45,396 nt of DNA, taken from assembly GCF_004342225.1 (NCBI RefSeq), contig NZ_SMAR01000031.1, forward strand, positions 1 through 45,396. Reading direction: 5' to 3'. Both the position numbers and the translations under genes were made by a program. The notes below the pieces were generated by a model. It saw only the letters and a list, made by a program, of their open reading frames with translations, did not search any database and was not told the origin of the DNA. This document shows positions 32,333 through 41,982 of the stretch, in pieces. The DNA comes from Martelella mediterranea. GTDB taxonomy: Bacteria; Pseudomonadota; Alphaproteobacteria; Rhizobiales; Rhizobiaceae. The first letter of the stretch is position 1. Each line of letters begins with the position of its first letter.

Positions 32333-33277
32333 TTACCGCTCGTCTTCCCAGCCGACATAATCGGCGACGTTGTCAGCGGTCACCAGCATCGGATCCATAA
32401 GGACATTTGTCTCGGACAGAGTTTTGCCCTGATAAACGTCATTGGCAAGCTCAAAAGCCTTTGCTGCCATGGCATATGGATCCTGAGCAGCGGTCGCCGC
32501 AATCAGCGTGTTTCCACTTTCCAGCAATTTCTGCACATCCGGCGCGCCGTCCACCGAAACGATGAAGAACTCTGACCGGTTCAACTGCTTTGCCGCGAGA
32601 TCGGCCCCGATGGCAGCCGGATCATTCAATGCGAAAACCCCGTCGATATGGGGGAAGCGGGTCAACAGGCTCTGCATCACTTTCATGCCGGTATCGCGAG
32701 AACCTTCCGACGCCTGATCGGCAATGATATTGATGTCCTCATACTTATCGAGAACACTCTTACAGCCGTTGACACGGTCAACCACAGCGGAAACCTGAAT
32801 AGCATTGACGATGACCACATCGCCTTTGCCGTTCAGCCGGTCCGCCATGTACTGGCAAGCGATCTCGCCAGCGCGAACATTATTCGTTGTCACATTGATA
32901 TCGGCATTGGGCGCAACCGCATCAAACGCGCCGACCACCAAACCAGCATCCTTGGCCTTTTGAACCGATGGTACACTTGCCTGCGGATCAACTGGCACGA
33001 TCATCATGATCTGCATGCCTGCGCCGATAAAGCTGTCAATCTGCGACAACTGTTTATTGAGGTCGTAGTCGGCAGAAACGGCCGTAATATCGACGTCCGG
33101 ATTGAGCGCTTTTGCAGCACTGGTTATGCCCTCCGCCGTAGCAACATAGAATGGATTTCCGAGTGTGCCGACGGAAATACCCACCTTGTCGACAGTTTTG
33201 GCATCCCCAGCCATAGCGGTACCCGCCGCCAGACCTGAAATGATCGCTCCCACTACCAAACCTGATTTCAGTTTCAT
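32333..33277 (-). CDS. Sugar ABC transporter substrate-binding protein (RbsB-like)
   Basis: A 314-aa periplasmic protein with signal peptide ending AMA and a type 1 periplasmic-binding fold (VGISVGTLGNPFYVATAEGI, IMMIVPVDPQASVPSV, GVFALNDPAAIGADLAAKQ, IVSVDGAPDVQKLLESG). The ATG at 33277 has GAGGAGAAAGAA before it; the frame opens earlier at 33328. Last of the four-gene operon after transketolase, RbsA-like and RbsC-like genes. The ligand is a monosaccharide or polyol, not predictable more closely by eye. Confidence 0.9.
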   Translation of the reverse strand: MKLKSGLVVGAIISGLAAGTAMAGDAKTVDKVGISVGTLGNPFYVATAEGITSAAKALNPDVDITAVSADYDLNKQLSQIDSFIGAGMQIMMIVPVDPQASVPSVQKAKDAGLVVGAFDAVAPNADINVTTNNVRAGEIACQYMADRLNGKGDVVIVNAIQVSAVVDRVNGCKSVLDKYEDINIIADQASEGSRDTGMKVMQSLLTRFPHIDGVFALNDPAAIGADLAAKQLNRSEFFIVSVDGAPDVQKLLESGNTLIAATAAQDPYAMAAKAFELANDVYQGKTLSETNVLMDPMLVTADNVADYVGWEDER

Positions 33278-33317
33278 TTCTTTCTCCTCATATACGAGCA
33301 CGGAAGTGCTCTCTTTC

Positions 33318-33336
33318 CAGCCCGACAAACGGGCTG
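33318..33336 (-). other. Intercistronic hairpin between permease and binding-protein genes
   Basis: CAGCCCG (33318-33324) and CGGGCTG (33330-33336) form a perfect 7-bp stem with a 5-base loop, between the permease stop and the binding-protein start. It probably adjusts relative expression or mRNA stability. Confidence 0.5.
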
Positions 33337-33341
33337 AATCC

Positions 33342-34325
33342 TTAATTCGCCCGATAGCGGTCGAGCGCGACGGCGCCGATAATCACCAGCCCTTTAATGA
33401 TGTATTGCCAGATGTCCGAAACCCCGACGAGGATGAGCCCGTTCGACAAAACCGCGATTATCAGAGCGCCGACGAGCGTGCCCCAGATCGAGCCGATCCC
33501 ACCGACAAAGCTGGTGCCGCCGAGAATGACGGCCGCGATCGCGTCAAGCTCATAGGCCTGTCCGAGTTGAAGTCCGTTCGCCGCATAAAGCCGTGCACCG
33601 GACATGACCCCGCCGAGGCCAGCCAAAAGTCCGGAAGCGCCGTATACGAACAGCAACACTTTCCATGTCTTGATCCCCGTAAGCCTCGCAGCCTCCTCAT
33701 TGCCGCCGACGGCGTAAATCCATGTTCCCAGGACAGTCTTGGAAAGAATGATCCAGGAAACGACGATGACGGCGAGGGCGATCAGGACAAGCCAGGGAAT
33801 GCCGAACAGGCTCTGGTTGCCAATAGCGGCGAACGGAAGATCGGCGTTGAAGACGGTCTTGTCGTTGCCCAGGAGCCGCGCCATTCCGCGAAATGCGGTC
33901 AGAGTGCCGAGTGTGACAATGAATGGCGGCAGTTTGAGTGTCGATATCAGGCCGCCGTTGAAAAGACCGCATGCAAGACCGCACCCCAGTCCGGCGATAA
34001 TGCCCAGCATGCCAAAGTCCGGAACCATCGAAACGATCAATGACAGCATCGCCGCCATGGCCAGCGCCGAACCGACAGAAAGGTCGATACCGCCAGTCAG
34101 GATGACGAATGTCATTCCGGCGGCGAGAACCGTATTGATCGAGGCCTGCTGCATCACGATCGACAGGTTGCTGGTCGAAATGAAGCGTCCGCTAAGAAGC
34201 TGGAAGCCGATACATAGCAGCACGAGCACCGGAAGCATGCCGAGCGTCCGCATTGTCGACTGGATTCTCGCTTGCAAAGCCACTCTGGATTGGGGTGCCT
34301 GGGCGTTATTGGTGATATTGCTCAT
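33342..34325 (-). CDS. Sugar ABC transporter permease (RbsC-like)
   Basis: A 327-aa membrane protein with 8-10 hydrophobic segments and BPD_transp_2 motifs: MTFVILTGGIDLSVGSALAM, YAVGGNEEAARLTGI and ELDAIAAVILGGTSFVGG. The ATG at 34325 has GGAGG nine bases upstream; the open frame to 34460 lies inside the ATPase gene in another frame and is not coding. It forms the channel for the RbsA-like ATPase and RbsB-like binding protein. Confidence 0.92.
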   Translation of the reverse strand: MSNITNNAQAPQSRVALQARIQSTMRTLGMLPVLVLLCIGFQLLSGRFISTSNLSIVMQQASINTVLAAGMTFVILTGGIDLSVGSALAMAAMLSLIVSMVPDFGMLGIIAGLGCGLACGLFNGGLISTLKLPPFIVTLGTLTAFRGMARLLGNDKTVFNADLPFAAIGNQSLFGIPWLVLIALAVIVVSWIILSKTVLGTWIYAVGGNEEAARLTGIKTWKVLLFVYGASGLLAGLGGVMSGARLYAANGLQLGQAYELDAIAAVILGGTSFVGGIGSIWGTLVGALIIAVLSNGLILVGVSDIWQYIIKGLVIIGAVALDRYRAN

Positions 34326-34351
34326 AAGTTGGTTCCTCCCAGAACAAACAC

Positions 34352-35899
34352 TCAGGCCATGGCCGTTTCGGTCTTGCCTGTTGAGAAAGACATGATTTCT
34401 TCCTGGATAATCTCTCCATCGGGCCCGGGCAGCACTTCGCCGGCGATCCTGCCATTGCACATCACCAGGACACGGTCTGAAACGCCTACGATTTCGGCCA
34501 GCTCACTGGAAATCATCAGGATTGCGACGCCACTCTTTGCGAGTTCGTCGATCAGCCGGTAGATTTCAGTTTTGGCGCCAACATCGACGCCACGGGTGGG
34601 CTCATCCAGAATAACCACCTTGGGATTGGCCTCGATCAGCCGGGCAAGCAGTACCTTCTGCTGATTGCCGCCCGACAAATCTCCGACCCGAACCCCTGGA
34701 CCGCTGGCACGGATATTGAACGCGCTAAACGCCCGGCGCGAACGTTCCGCAGCTTTCTTGAAGTTCCTGAAGCCTCCGGGATAGGCATCTTGGTTCATCA
34801 CCGACAGATTCAGATTCTGCGCGATCGACATATCGAGAAAGAGGCCGAGACGCTTCCTGTCCTCCGTCAGATAAGCGATGCCTGCAGCAATTGCGCCTTG
34901 CGGGCTCGCGATGCTGACTTGCTCGCCATTGATCTGTATCTCGCCCTCGCTGTGGGGATCAGCACCGAAGATGAGCCGGGCGAGTTCGGTGCGGCCAGCC
35001 CCCACAAGGCCGGAAAGGCCGACAACCTCGCCGGCACGCACTTCGAGCGAGCACCCGAAAACATGCGCTCCATCACCGATATTGCTGACTGTCAGAACAG
35101 GATCGCCGGCCAGCGGTTCCGGATGGCGGGTCTTCTTGTAAAACGTCGAAAGATCGCGACCCACCATCATTGAAATAAGCCGCTCCGGAGAAAGCTCGCT
35201 TCTTTCAATCGTTCCGATTTTCCGGGCATCCCTCAAGACGGATACCCGGTCGGCAAGCCGGTAGACTTCCTCCATGCGGTGGCTGATATAGATGATCGCT
35301 ATGCCCTGACTTTTAAGCTCCGCGATGACATCGAACAGCCGTTCGCTTTCCCGTTCGGTGAGCGAAGTCGTGGGCTCATCCATGACGATGATGCCAGGGG
35401 TAAACGACAAGGCTCTGGCGATTTCCACCATCTGCCGTTCGCCGATGGAAAGTTCCGACACCAGTGTGCGGGGCGAAAAACGCAGACCCAGCCTCTTCAA
35501 TATCGCCGCCGTTTTCCGCTCGGTATCATGCTGGGAGATAAAGCCGAATTTCGCATTCTCCGTTCCCAGATAGATATTCTGGTTCACGGTCAGATTCGGG
35601 GCCAGAGACAGTTCCTGATAGATAACAGCGATACCGGCCTCTTTCGAAACGCGGGGATTGCCTTTGGTGAGCGGTTTGCCATGGATCAGCACCTCCCCGC
35701 CGGGATCCGGCACCAGTGCACCGGACAGAATTTTCATCAAGGTCGACTTGCCGGCGCCGTTTTCTCCCATAAGCGCATGGATCTCGCCGCGTTCCACGGT
35801 CAGCGAGACATCGCTTAGCGCCTTGATCAAGCCAAAGGTCTTGGAGATATTTCGCATCTCCAGGACAAATTCCGCATTAGGACTTGCGGACATCTCCAT
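34352..35899 (-). CDS. Sugar ABC transporter ATPase with two ABC domains (RbsA-like)
   Basis: A 515-aa protein with two nucleotide-binding domains. The first has Walker A GENGAGKST, signature LSIGERQMVEIARAL and Walker B IIVMDEPTTSL. The second has the degenerate P-loop GLVGAGRTELARLIFG, typical of the family, with LSGGNQQKVLLARLI and VVILDEPTRGVDVG. Purine-rich GGAGGAAAGG lies before the ATG pair at 35899/35893. It follows transketolase by 198 bp, which may include its own promoter. Confidence 0.93.
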   Translation of the reverse strand: MEMSASPNAEFVLEMRNISKTFGLIKALSDVSLTVERGEIHALMGENGAGKSTLMKILSGALVPDPGGEVLIHGKPLTKGNPRVSKEAGIAVIYQELSLAPNLTVNQNIYLGTENAKFGFISQHDTERKTAAILKRLGLRFSPRTLVSELSIGERQMVEIARALSFTPGIIVMDEPTTSLTERESERLFDVIAELKSQGIAIIYISHRMEEVYRLADRVSVLRDARKIGTIERSELSPERLISMMVGRDLSTFYKKTRHPEPLAGDPVLTVSNIGDGAHVFGCSLEVRAGEVVGLSGLVGAGRTELARLIFGADPHSEGEIQINGEQVSIASPQGAIAAGIAYLTEDRKRLGLFLDMSIAQNLNLSVMNQDAYPGGFRNFKKAAERSRRAFSAFNIRASGPGVRVGDLSGGNQQKVLLARLIEANPKVVILDEPTRGVDVGAKTEIYRLIDELAKSGVAILMISSELAEIVGVSDRVLVMCNGRIAGEVLPGPDGEIIQEEIMSFSTGKTETAMA

Positions 35900-36097
35900 C
35901 TGTCTTTCCTTTCCTCCCGGCAGACCCTATTGCTCCCGACCGGGCCTGCTATTTCACCTCCTCTTCTTGAACCATTACCGGACCCTGCCAGAGAGAGTTC
36001 CCACCGGTTCGGTGTGGATGGCTGCTTCAGCGTGAACCGGCCATCGACAGCGGGTACAGGGCCCGGAACGGATCGTTGAAAGGAGGCGGCATTCAGA

Positions 36098-38122
36098 TCA
36101 TGACTGAGCGTTGGCGATTGCCGCCATCACAGCCGCACAGACACTGTCGGGCGTCATCTTGAAGTATTCGAACAGATCCTCGGACGGTGCGGATTCGCCG
36201 AATGTATCGATGCCAACGCAAACCCCATTGCGACCGACATATTTGCGCCAGTAATCCGTCACGCCCGCTTCCACGGAAATGCAAGGAAGTTCAGGGGGCA
36301 GGACAGTGTTGCAATATTCAGCATCCTGCTGATCGAAAACAAAGGTCGATGGGAGCGACACAACACGGACATGAACGTCTTTCTGCTCCAGCTTTCTCTG
36401 CGCATCCATGGCAATGGCAACTTCACCGCCCGTTGCAATGATCACGGCATCCGGTTTACCGGCAGCATCCTTCAGCACATAGCCGCCCCGCCGGATCAGC
36501 GCGAGCTGATCATCAGTGTGTGTCTGAGGTGGCAGGCTCTGACGGCTGAGCGCCAGAACGGTCGGATGATTGCGATTGCGGATCGCGAATTCCCAGGCTA
36601 TCGCCGTTTCCGCAGCGTCGCAGGGGCGCCACAGATCGAGGTTTGGCATCAACCGTAAAGAAGAAAGCTGCTCGATCGGCTGGTGAGTCGGCCCGTCTTC
36701 GCCAAGCGCGATGGAATCGTGCGTCAAGGCATAGACCACGCCGATCTTCATCAATGCGCCCATGCGGATCGCATTGCGCGCATACTCGGAGAACATAATA
36801 TAGGTTCCTCCGAACGGGCGAACGCCACCATGCAGAAACATCCCGTTCATGATCGCGCCCATACCGAACTCGCGAACACCGAAATAAACAAAATCACCGC
36901 CGCTTTTCGCGGTTACCGGCGTCGCATCGTCCCACTTCGTCAGGCAGGAACTGGCAAGGTCGGCCGAGCCTCCCACAAGCTCCGGCAGCGCATCGGCCAA
37001 CATCTCGACCGCCTGAAGGCTCGCCCGGCGGGTCGGCATGCTTTCGCTACTGTTTGCAGCAGCAGTGACAAAGCTCGCCATCCGCTGGTCAAAATCAGCC
37101 GGAAGCTCGCCCTCCATACGGCGGCGGAACTCAGCGGCATCTTCGGGGAAAGCGTCTTCATAGACAGCGAAACGTTCGTTCCAGTCGTCCTCGAGAGTCT
37201 TGCCTGAATCGACCGCACTCCAGGTGCTGTATACCGCTTCGGGAATCTCGAACGGGCCGTGGGGCCAACCGATCGCGGCTCTTGTGCGCTCAATCTCGTC
37301 ATCGCCGAGCGGATTGCCGTGACTGTCCTCACTGCCAGCCTTTGACGGCGAGCCCTTGCCGATTGTCGTTTTGCAGCAGATCAGCGTCGGTTGTGTCGTG
37401 TTTTCCTTCGCCTTTGCGATTGCCGCATCGACCGCGTCAACATCATGCCCATCGACATCCGGAACGACCTGCCAGCCATAAGCCTCGAAACGCTTCGGCG
37501 TATCGTCGGCGAACCACCCTTCGACATGACCGTCAATCGAAATGCCGTTGTCATCGTAAAGAACGATTAGCTTGCCGAGACCGAGCGTACCGGCAAGCGA
37601 GCACGCCTCGTGCGAGATGCCCTCCATCAGGCAACCGTCCCCGACGAACGTGTAGGTGTAGTGATCAACCAGTTCATACCCGGGCTTGTTGAAGTCTGCC
37701 GCCAGCATCTTCTCCGCCAGCGCCATGCCGACGGCGTTGGCAATACCCTGCCCCAACGGTCCTGTGGTGGTCTCCACACCTGGCGTATAACCATATTCAG
37801 GATGACCCGGCGTCTTCGAGTGAAGCTGTCGAAAATCACGAATGTCGTCCATAGAAAGATCATAACCGCTTAGATGCAGCAGGCTGTAGATCAGCATCGA
37901 ACCATGGCCGTTTGACAAGACAAAGCGGTCACGGTCGAACCAATGCGGATTTTTCGGGTTGTGGCGCAGATGCCGCGACCAAAGCGCAACGCCGATCTCA
38001 GCCATGCCAAGCGGCATGCCCGGATGGCCGGAATTGGCTTTCTGTACGGCATCCATGGCCAGCGCACGAATGGCGTTGGCAAGATCGGCCGTGCTGGCCG
38101 TCTGTGTACTGCGGGTTAGCAT
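36098..38122 (-). CDS. tkt: Transketolase
   Basis: A 674-aa full-length transketolase. The thiamine-diphosphate motif starts at [18 protein letters not shown] and ends around [11 protein letters not shown]. The N-terminal HSGHPG-like [15 protein letters not shown], the central [12 protein letters not shown] and [14 protein letters not shown], and the His-rich [20 protein letters not shown] are all present. It transfers two-carbon units between sugar phosphates in the pentose phosphate pathway. It is the first gene in a sugar transport operon controlled by a ROK regulator. This suggests a pentose/pentitol substrate and a second, inducible transketolase (inference). GAGG precedes the ATG. Confidence 0.95.
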   Translation of the reverse strand: MLTRSTQTASTADLANAIRALAMDAVQKANSGHPGMPLGMAEIGVALWSRHLRHNPKNPHWFDRDRFVLSNGHGSMLIYSLLHLSGYDLSMDDIRDFRQLHSKTPGHPEYGYTPGVETTTGPLGQGIANAVGMALAEKMLAADFNKPGYELVDHYTYTFVGDGCLMEGISHEACSLAGTLGLGKLIVLYDDNGISIDGHVEGWFADDTPKRFEAYGWQVVPDVDGHDVDAVDAAIAKAKENTTQPTLICCKTTIGKGSPSKAGSEDSHGNPLGDDEIERTRAAIGWPHGPFEIPEAVYSTWSAVDSGKTLEDDWNERFAVYEDAFPEDAAEFRRRMEGELPADFDQRMASFVTAAANSSESMPTRRASLQAVEMLADALPELVGGSADLASSCLTKWDDATPVTAKSGGDFVYFGVREFGMGAIMNGMFLHGGVRPFGGTYIMFSEYARNAIRMGALMKIGVVYALTHDSIALGEDGPTHQPIEQLSSLRLMPNLDLWRPCDAAETAIAWEFAIRNRNHPTVLALSRQSLPPQTHTDDQLALIRRGGYVLKDAAGKPDAVIIATGGEVAIAMDAQRKLEQKDVHVRVVSLPSTFVFDQQDAEYCNTVLPPELPCISVEAGVTDYWRKYVGRNGVCVGIDTFGESAPSEDLFEYFKMTPDSVCAAVMAAIANAQS

Positions 38123-38431
38123 GTAAAACCTCGTATGCTCCTGAAGAGCAAAACGGTCTCGAACGGCGCTTCCTCACCCAGACCGCTGCTCCTCCCTGTT
38201 GACGGAGCTATATAGCGACAAAAAAAACGATTTGTAAATCATTTTATGAGCATTTTTATACCAAACTCTTATTTTTAAGATCATAAAATTATATTTTTCT
38301 CCGATTACCGGTCAAAAAAACCCTAATATCGACCACAGGAGTGGAAGGAGTAGACCTGCCACGGGTGGCGTAAAATCCGATCACCAATTCTCCTCCTGCA
38401 ACGCGCGTAGGAGGGACAAAGGAGTTAAACC
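38123..38431. promoter_or_regulatory. A/T-rich promoter region of tkt with inverted repeats
   Basis: This 309-bp region is unusually A/T-rich between 38210 and 38330. ATTTTATGA (38241-38249) and TCATAAAAT (38281-38289) are perfect 9-bp inverted repeats with centres 40 bp apart, and GATTT-GT-AAATC (38229-38240) is a short palindrome. These are candidate sites for the ROK regulator. The part from about 38345 on, with TGGCGTAAAATCCGATCACC, looks like the end of an IS21-type element leading to the remnant below. Confidence 0.4.
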
Positions 38432-38548
38432 GTGGAACTGTATCTGAAGGTTCGTCGACTCCCTCGGAAGAGAGGCAGTCGACGTCAGCAGCCTGTAGAA
38501 ATGTAGGGACCTTCGAGACATCCTTGTTATTCTGTTTTTACGACAAGG
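38432..38548 (+). pseudogene. IS21 istA 5' remnant
   Basis: A GTG at 38432 follows AAAGGAG. The frame reads VELYLKVRRL, the usual start of IS21-family IstA transposases, then goes out of frame (EERQSTSAACRNVGTFETS in another frame resembles the following HTH) and stops. Only the first ~35 codons remain before the IS481-like remnant begins. The ribosome site and start look intact, the gene does not. Confidence 0.5.
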
Positions 38549-39150
38549 ATGAAGCCCAGACGGGCTGCTTTTCACAAGCTGCGCATTCTCAAATATGCTG
38601 AAGAAACTGGCAGTGTCGTTAAGGCATGCCGTTACTTCGAAGTTGGCAGGGCCAGTTTCTATCGCTGGAAAGTGGCCTATGAGAAATCAGGATAGTCCCG
38701 AAGCCGGTATCGTGGATCGGCCTTCCAAACCGATAAATCCAGCCAGCCAAGCCGAATGCGACTACCGACAAGATCATTTGCCTGCGTCAGGAATATCATC
38801 CGGGGCCGATCTGGAACGCGATCACGGGATCAGAATCTCCGATGCATGCGTCTATCGCATCCTCAAGAGAAATAGCCTCGGCCGGTTGCCACGTGGCGCG
38901 CGGCTTAAAAAAATCATACCCGGCCCTGCCAAAAACAGGTTCCTGGCCATCAGACATAAATCGATGTCAAGTTTCTGAAATTTATAGAGAAAGGCGCCAC
39001 TTAAAGCGCCATCAGTATACTGCCATTGACGATGCGACCCACATTCAGACGCTCAATATCTATGATCGTCAGACCCAAACCAAAGCGATGGACTTTATCG
39101 ACACAGTGATCGCCAGATTCCCTTTCCGTATTCGTGAGGCCAGAAGCGAT
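38549..39150 (+). pseudogene. IS481-type transposase remnant, frameshifted and truncated
   Basis: From the ATG at 38549 the frame reads MKPRRAAFHKLRILKYAEET and CRYFEVGRASFYRWKVAYEKSG, a normal N-terminal HTH, then stops. In other frames, GLGRLPRGARL-like and RHQYTAIDDATHIQTLNIYD, TKAMDFIDTVIARFPFRIRE match the DDE core of the same transposase type (first Asp region only). Similarity ends at RSD (39150), where the family continues NGHEF. At least two frameshifts and loss of the 3' third make it non-functional. It borders the aldolase/Tct cluster. Confidence 0.75.
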
Positions 39151-39178
39151 CTTCTTCGTCGTCTCTTCGTTTCTCACC

Positions 39179-39982
39179 TCAGTAGTCGCGCGCCGCAGCC
39201 CCGGCCTCAGCAATAAGCTCGAGGTCGGCCGTCATCTCTTCGCGCGCAACCCGCGCGGCAGCATAGAGCAGCCCCACATCGGCCGGCCCCACGATGAAGC
39301 TGTATCCCGCGTCCCGAAGTTGGCTGTAGTTACGCCCGCCACCCAGGATCGTACCGAGCTTCACGCCGTGTTCACGGCCGGCTCGCTCGATTTCTTCCTT
39401 GGCCTTGAGAAGATCGGGATGGTCAAGCTGCTCCAGAAGACCGATGGACCCAGACAGGTCATTCGGCCCGACAAAGACCATATCGATCCCGTCGACCGCG
39501 CCGATCTCGGCTACGTGGGGCACCGCGTTGATATGCTCGCACTGCACCATCAGCAGCAGGTCGTCATGCGCCTGCTGCGCGTAATCGGTCCAGCGACCGT
39601 AATGTGAGGCGCGCACGATGGGCGCGGCATAACCCCGTCCGCCCCTGGGCGGATAAAGGCACGAATGCACGATATTTTTGGCCTGCGCCACCGAGTTAAC
39701 CATTGGCACGAGGATCGAGCGCGCGCCACGGTCGAGGGCGCGCTTCAGCGTCGTGTCGTCGCCGTCGGGTACGCGCAGGACCGCTTCGCCGCCCGCTGCC
39801 TGCACCGCACGGATGAGGCTCAATCCATCCTCGAGCGGTGCCGCACCGTGCTCGCAGTCGATGACCACCACGTCCCAGCCGGCGTTGACCACGATCTCGC
39901 AAACCTCCGGCGATCCGGTATCGATCCACGCTGCGGTCACGATGTCGCCCCTGGCGATCCGTTCCTTCAGGGCATTACTCAT
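39179..39982 (-). CDS. HpcH/HpaI-family aldolase
   Basis: A 267-aa class II aldolase of the HpcH/HpaI (citrate lyase beta-like) superfamily. The motifs are VVVIDCEHGAAPLED (catalytic His in CEHG), AVLRVPDGD (substrate Arg), LMVQCEHINAV (metal Glu) and GIDMVFVGPNDLSGSIG (metal Asp). Members cleave 2-keto-3-deoxy sugar acids or 4-hydroxy-2-ketoacids into pyruvate or glyoxylate plus an aldehyde. The start overlaps the tctA stop (ATGA), so its substrate is probably derived from the acid imported by TctABC. Confidence 0.9.
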   Translation of the reverse strand: MSNALKERIARGDIVTAAWIDTGSPEVCEIVVNAGWDVVVIDCEHGAAPLEDGLSLIRAVQAAGGEAVLRVPDGDDTTLKRALDRGARSILVPMVNSVAQAKNIVHSCLYPPRGGRGYAAPIVRASHYGRWTDYAQQAHDDLLLMVQCEHINAVPHVAEIGAVDGIDMVFVGPNDLSGSIGLLEQLDHPDLLKAKEEIERAGREHGVKLGTILGGGRNYSQLRDAGYSFIVGPADVGLLYAAARVAREEMTADLELIAEAGAAARDY

Positions 39983-41505
39983 GAGATGTCGTCCTTTGCG
40001 TCATTGATTTCATTGGGTTTGAGGATGGTGTAGATCGCGCGATAGAGGCAAATCGACCATATCAAGATCGTCGCGCCCCCCAACACCATGGAAATGTTGC
40101 GATCGAATAGCGGCATCAGCGCGCCTTGCGATTTGATCATTGAGGTCATGAAGTTCTGCTCGACCACCGGGCCCAAAACGACCCCGAGGATTGCCGGCGC
40201 GATGGGCAGGCCGCCCAGGATCATCGCATAACCCAGAAAACCCAAAACCAGGATGATCCAGATCGAGAAGACCGAGTTCAGGACTGCAAATCCCCCGATA
40301 AGCGAAAGCGCCAGCACCAACGGCATCAGCATGTGCTTGGGCATACGAAGAAGCTGGCTCGCCAGCAGGATCGCGATGCCTCCGGTGAGGATCATAAATA
40401 TGTTCGCCATCAGGAATGCGCCGAAAAGAGTATAGACGATCTCGCCACTGCGCTCGAAGATGTCTGGGCCAGGGTTGAGGCCCTTCATCATCAGCACGCC
40501 AATGGCGATGGCCGTCACGCTGTCGCCCGGTATCCCGAAGACCAGCGCCGGCGTCCATGCGCCGCTGACGGCCGCGTTATTGGCGGCCCCCCCGTCGACC
40601 AGTCCCTCGGCATGGCCGTGCCCGTATTTCTCTGGCGTGCGTGAGAACTTCCGGGACACCGCATAGGCGATCCACGCAGCAACATCCGCGCCCGCGCCCG
40701 GCAGCACGCCGATTAACACGCCCATGGGACCCGATCGCGCGATGTTCTTCCATCGTGCCTGAATTTCGCGCAGTGCGTTTCCAATAGCCTCACCCAGCGG
40801 TTCCATCTTCGGTGTTTGGATCCTGGTCGCCGGGTCGCGCTGCATCACCGCTGCCTTGAACAACTCGGTCAACGCGAAGAACCCGATCATGGCCGAGATG
40901 AACTCTACCCCGTCGAATAGATCGTAGAGACCGAATGTATAGCGCGGCTCGCCCACCGCGATATCGATGCCTACGCAAGCGACGGCAAGTCCGATGAACA
41001 AGCTCGCAAAGGTCTTGGCGGGCGGTGCATCGGCCACGAAAACGGCACAGCTGAGGCCGAGGGCAGCGAGCCAGAACATCTCGTCGCTCGAAAAGTTTTT
41101 GGAAAAATCCGCCAGGAGCGGTGCAGCCAACGCCAATGCGCCGACTCCGATGATCCCACCGCAGACGCCGGCAAAAAGCGATACGAACAGCGCCGTACGC
41201 GGCTGGCCCCGCTCCGCGATGGTCGCACTGTCGGCAACATAGGCGGCGGAAGCCGGCGTACCAGGTATTCGCAAAAGCGCGCCGCTTATATCGCCGGCAA
41301 AGATGCCCGTTGTGGTCGTGGCCACGATTGCCGCCACCGCTGTCACCGGATCCATGTAGAATGTAAAAGGCACCAGAAGCGCCACAGCCATCGTTGCAGA
41401 CAGCCCCGGCAACGCGCCGACCAGAGCGCCGTAGAGCGTGCAGACAGCGATGGTTGCCAAAAGTGTGGGGTCGGTCAGCCCCCTCAAGATGTTCATCAGT
41501 TCCAT
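39979..41505 (-). CDS. Tripartite tricarboxylate transporter large permease TctA
   Basis: A 508-aa membrane protein with about 11-12 hydrophobic segments and TctA signatures GALVGALPGLSATMAVALLV near residue 30, GVLIGVLPGAGADVAAWIAY, and AVSGAWTPALVFGIPGDSVTA. It is downstream of tctB by 9 bp and overlaps the aldolase start. TctAB import carboxylates using an ion gradient after capture by TctC. Confidence 0.93.
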   Translation of the reverse strand: MELMNILRGLTDPTLLATIAVCTLYGALVGALPGLSATMAVALLVPFTFYMDPVTAVAAIVATTTTGIFAGDISGALLRIPGTPASAAYVADSATIAERGQPRTALFVSLFAGVCGGIIGVGALALAAPLLADFSKNFSSDEMFWLAALGLSCAVFVADAPPAKTFASLFIGLAVACVGIDIAVGEPRYTFGLYDLFDGVEFISAMIGFFALTELFKAAVMQRDPATRIQTPKMEPLGEAIGNALREIQARWKNIARSGPMGVLIGVLPGAGADVAAWIAYAVSRKFSRTPEKYGHGHAEGLVDGGAANNAAVSGAWTPALVFGIPGDSVTAIAIGVLMMKGLNPGPDIFERSGEIVYTLFGAFLMANIFMILTGGIAILLASQLLRMPKHMLMPLVLALSLIGGFAVLNSVFSIWIILVLGFLGYAMILGGLPIAPAILGVVLGPVVEQNFMTSMIKSQGALMPLFDRNISMVLGGATILIWSICLYRAIYTILKPNEINDAKDDIS

Positions 41506-41514
41506 GACGTCACC

Positions 41515-41982
41515 TCACCATGCGAAGGGCAACATCACGCCCCAGGGGAGCGAAACGCGCATCACCGAATAGAAGACGAAATGCAGGAGCAGCGTCGCCG
41601 CGACTGACAGCACACCCGCCGAGATCCAACCGCCGCCGTAAAACCGCGTCACCGTGAACAGAAGGCAGACCGTCGCCAGATGAAAGCCGAGCGGGTTGAG
41701 CGCCAGCGCATAGGCCGCGATCATTGCGACCAGCAGGGCGACCCGCCCCGCCCCGCGCGCATCGAACGTGACCCGCTTACTCAGCCGCCCGCGCAAATCG
41801 GCCAGCACGATCAGCAAGCCGGAAATCGCCATGCCCCCGGCTACGATCTTCGGAAAGAACCCCGCGCCGTAGCTCATGGTGGGCGGCGCGGAGAACCCGC
41901 GCGCGCCCAGATACATGGCGAAGCCAGCAAGAACCAGAGCCCCGCCTGTCACGAAATCGCTGGTCACGCGAATTTTAGTCAT
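41515..41982 (-). CDS. Tripartite tricarboxylate transporter small permease TctB
   Basis: A 155-aa membrane protein with four hydrophobic segments, starting with an extended hydrophilic Met region and containing SYGAGFFPKIVAGGMAISGLLI, the TctB pattern. The start lies inside the tctC 3' end (8-bp overlap) and the stop lies 9 bp before tctA. Confidence 0.85.
   Translation of the reverse strand: MTKIRVTSDFVTGGALVLAGFAMYLGARGFSAPPTMSYGAGFFPKIVAGGMAISGLLIVLADLRGRLSKRVTFDARGAGRVALLVAMIAAYALALNPLGFHLATVCLLFTVTRFYGGGWISAGVLSVAATLLLHFVFYSVMRVSLPWGVMLPFAW

Noticed and set aside
36683-37207. 174-codon plus-strand frame inside tkt
   Set aside because: It is antisense to a full-length transketolase with every active-site motif.
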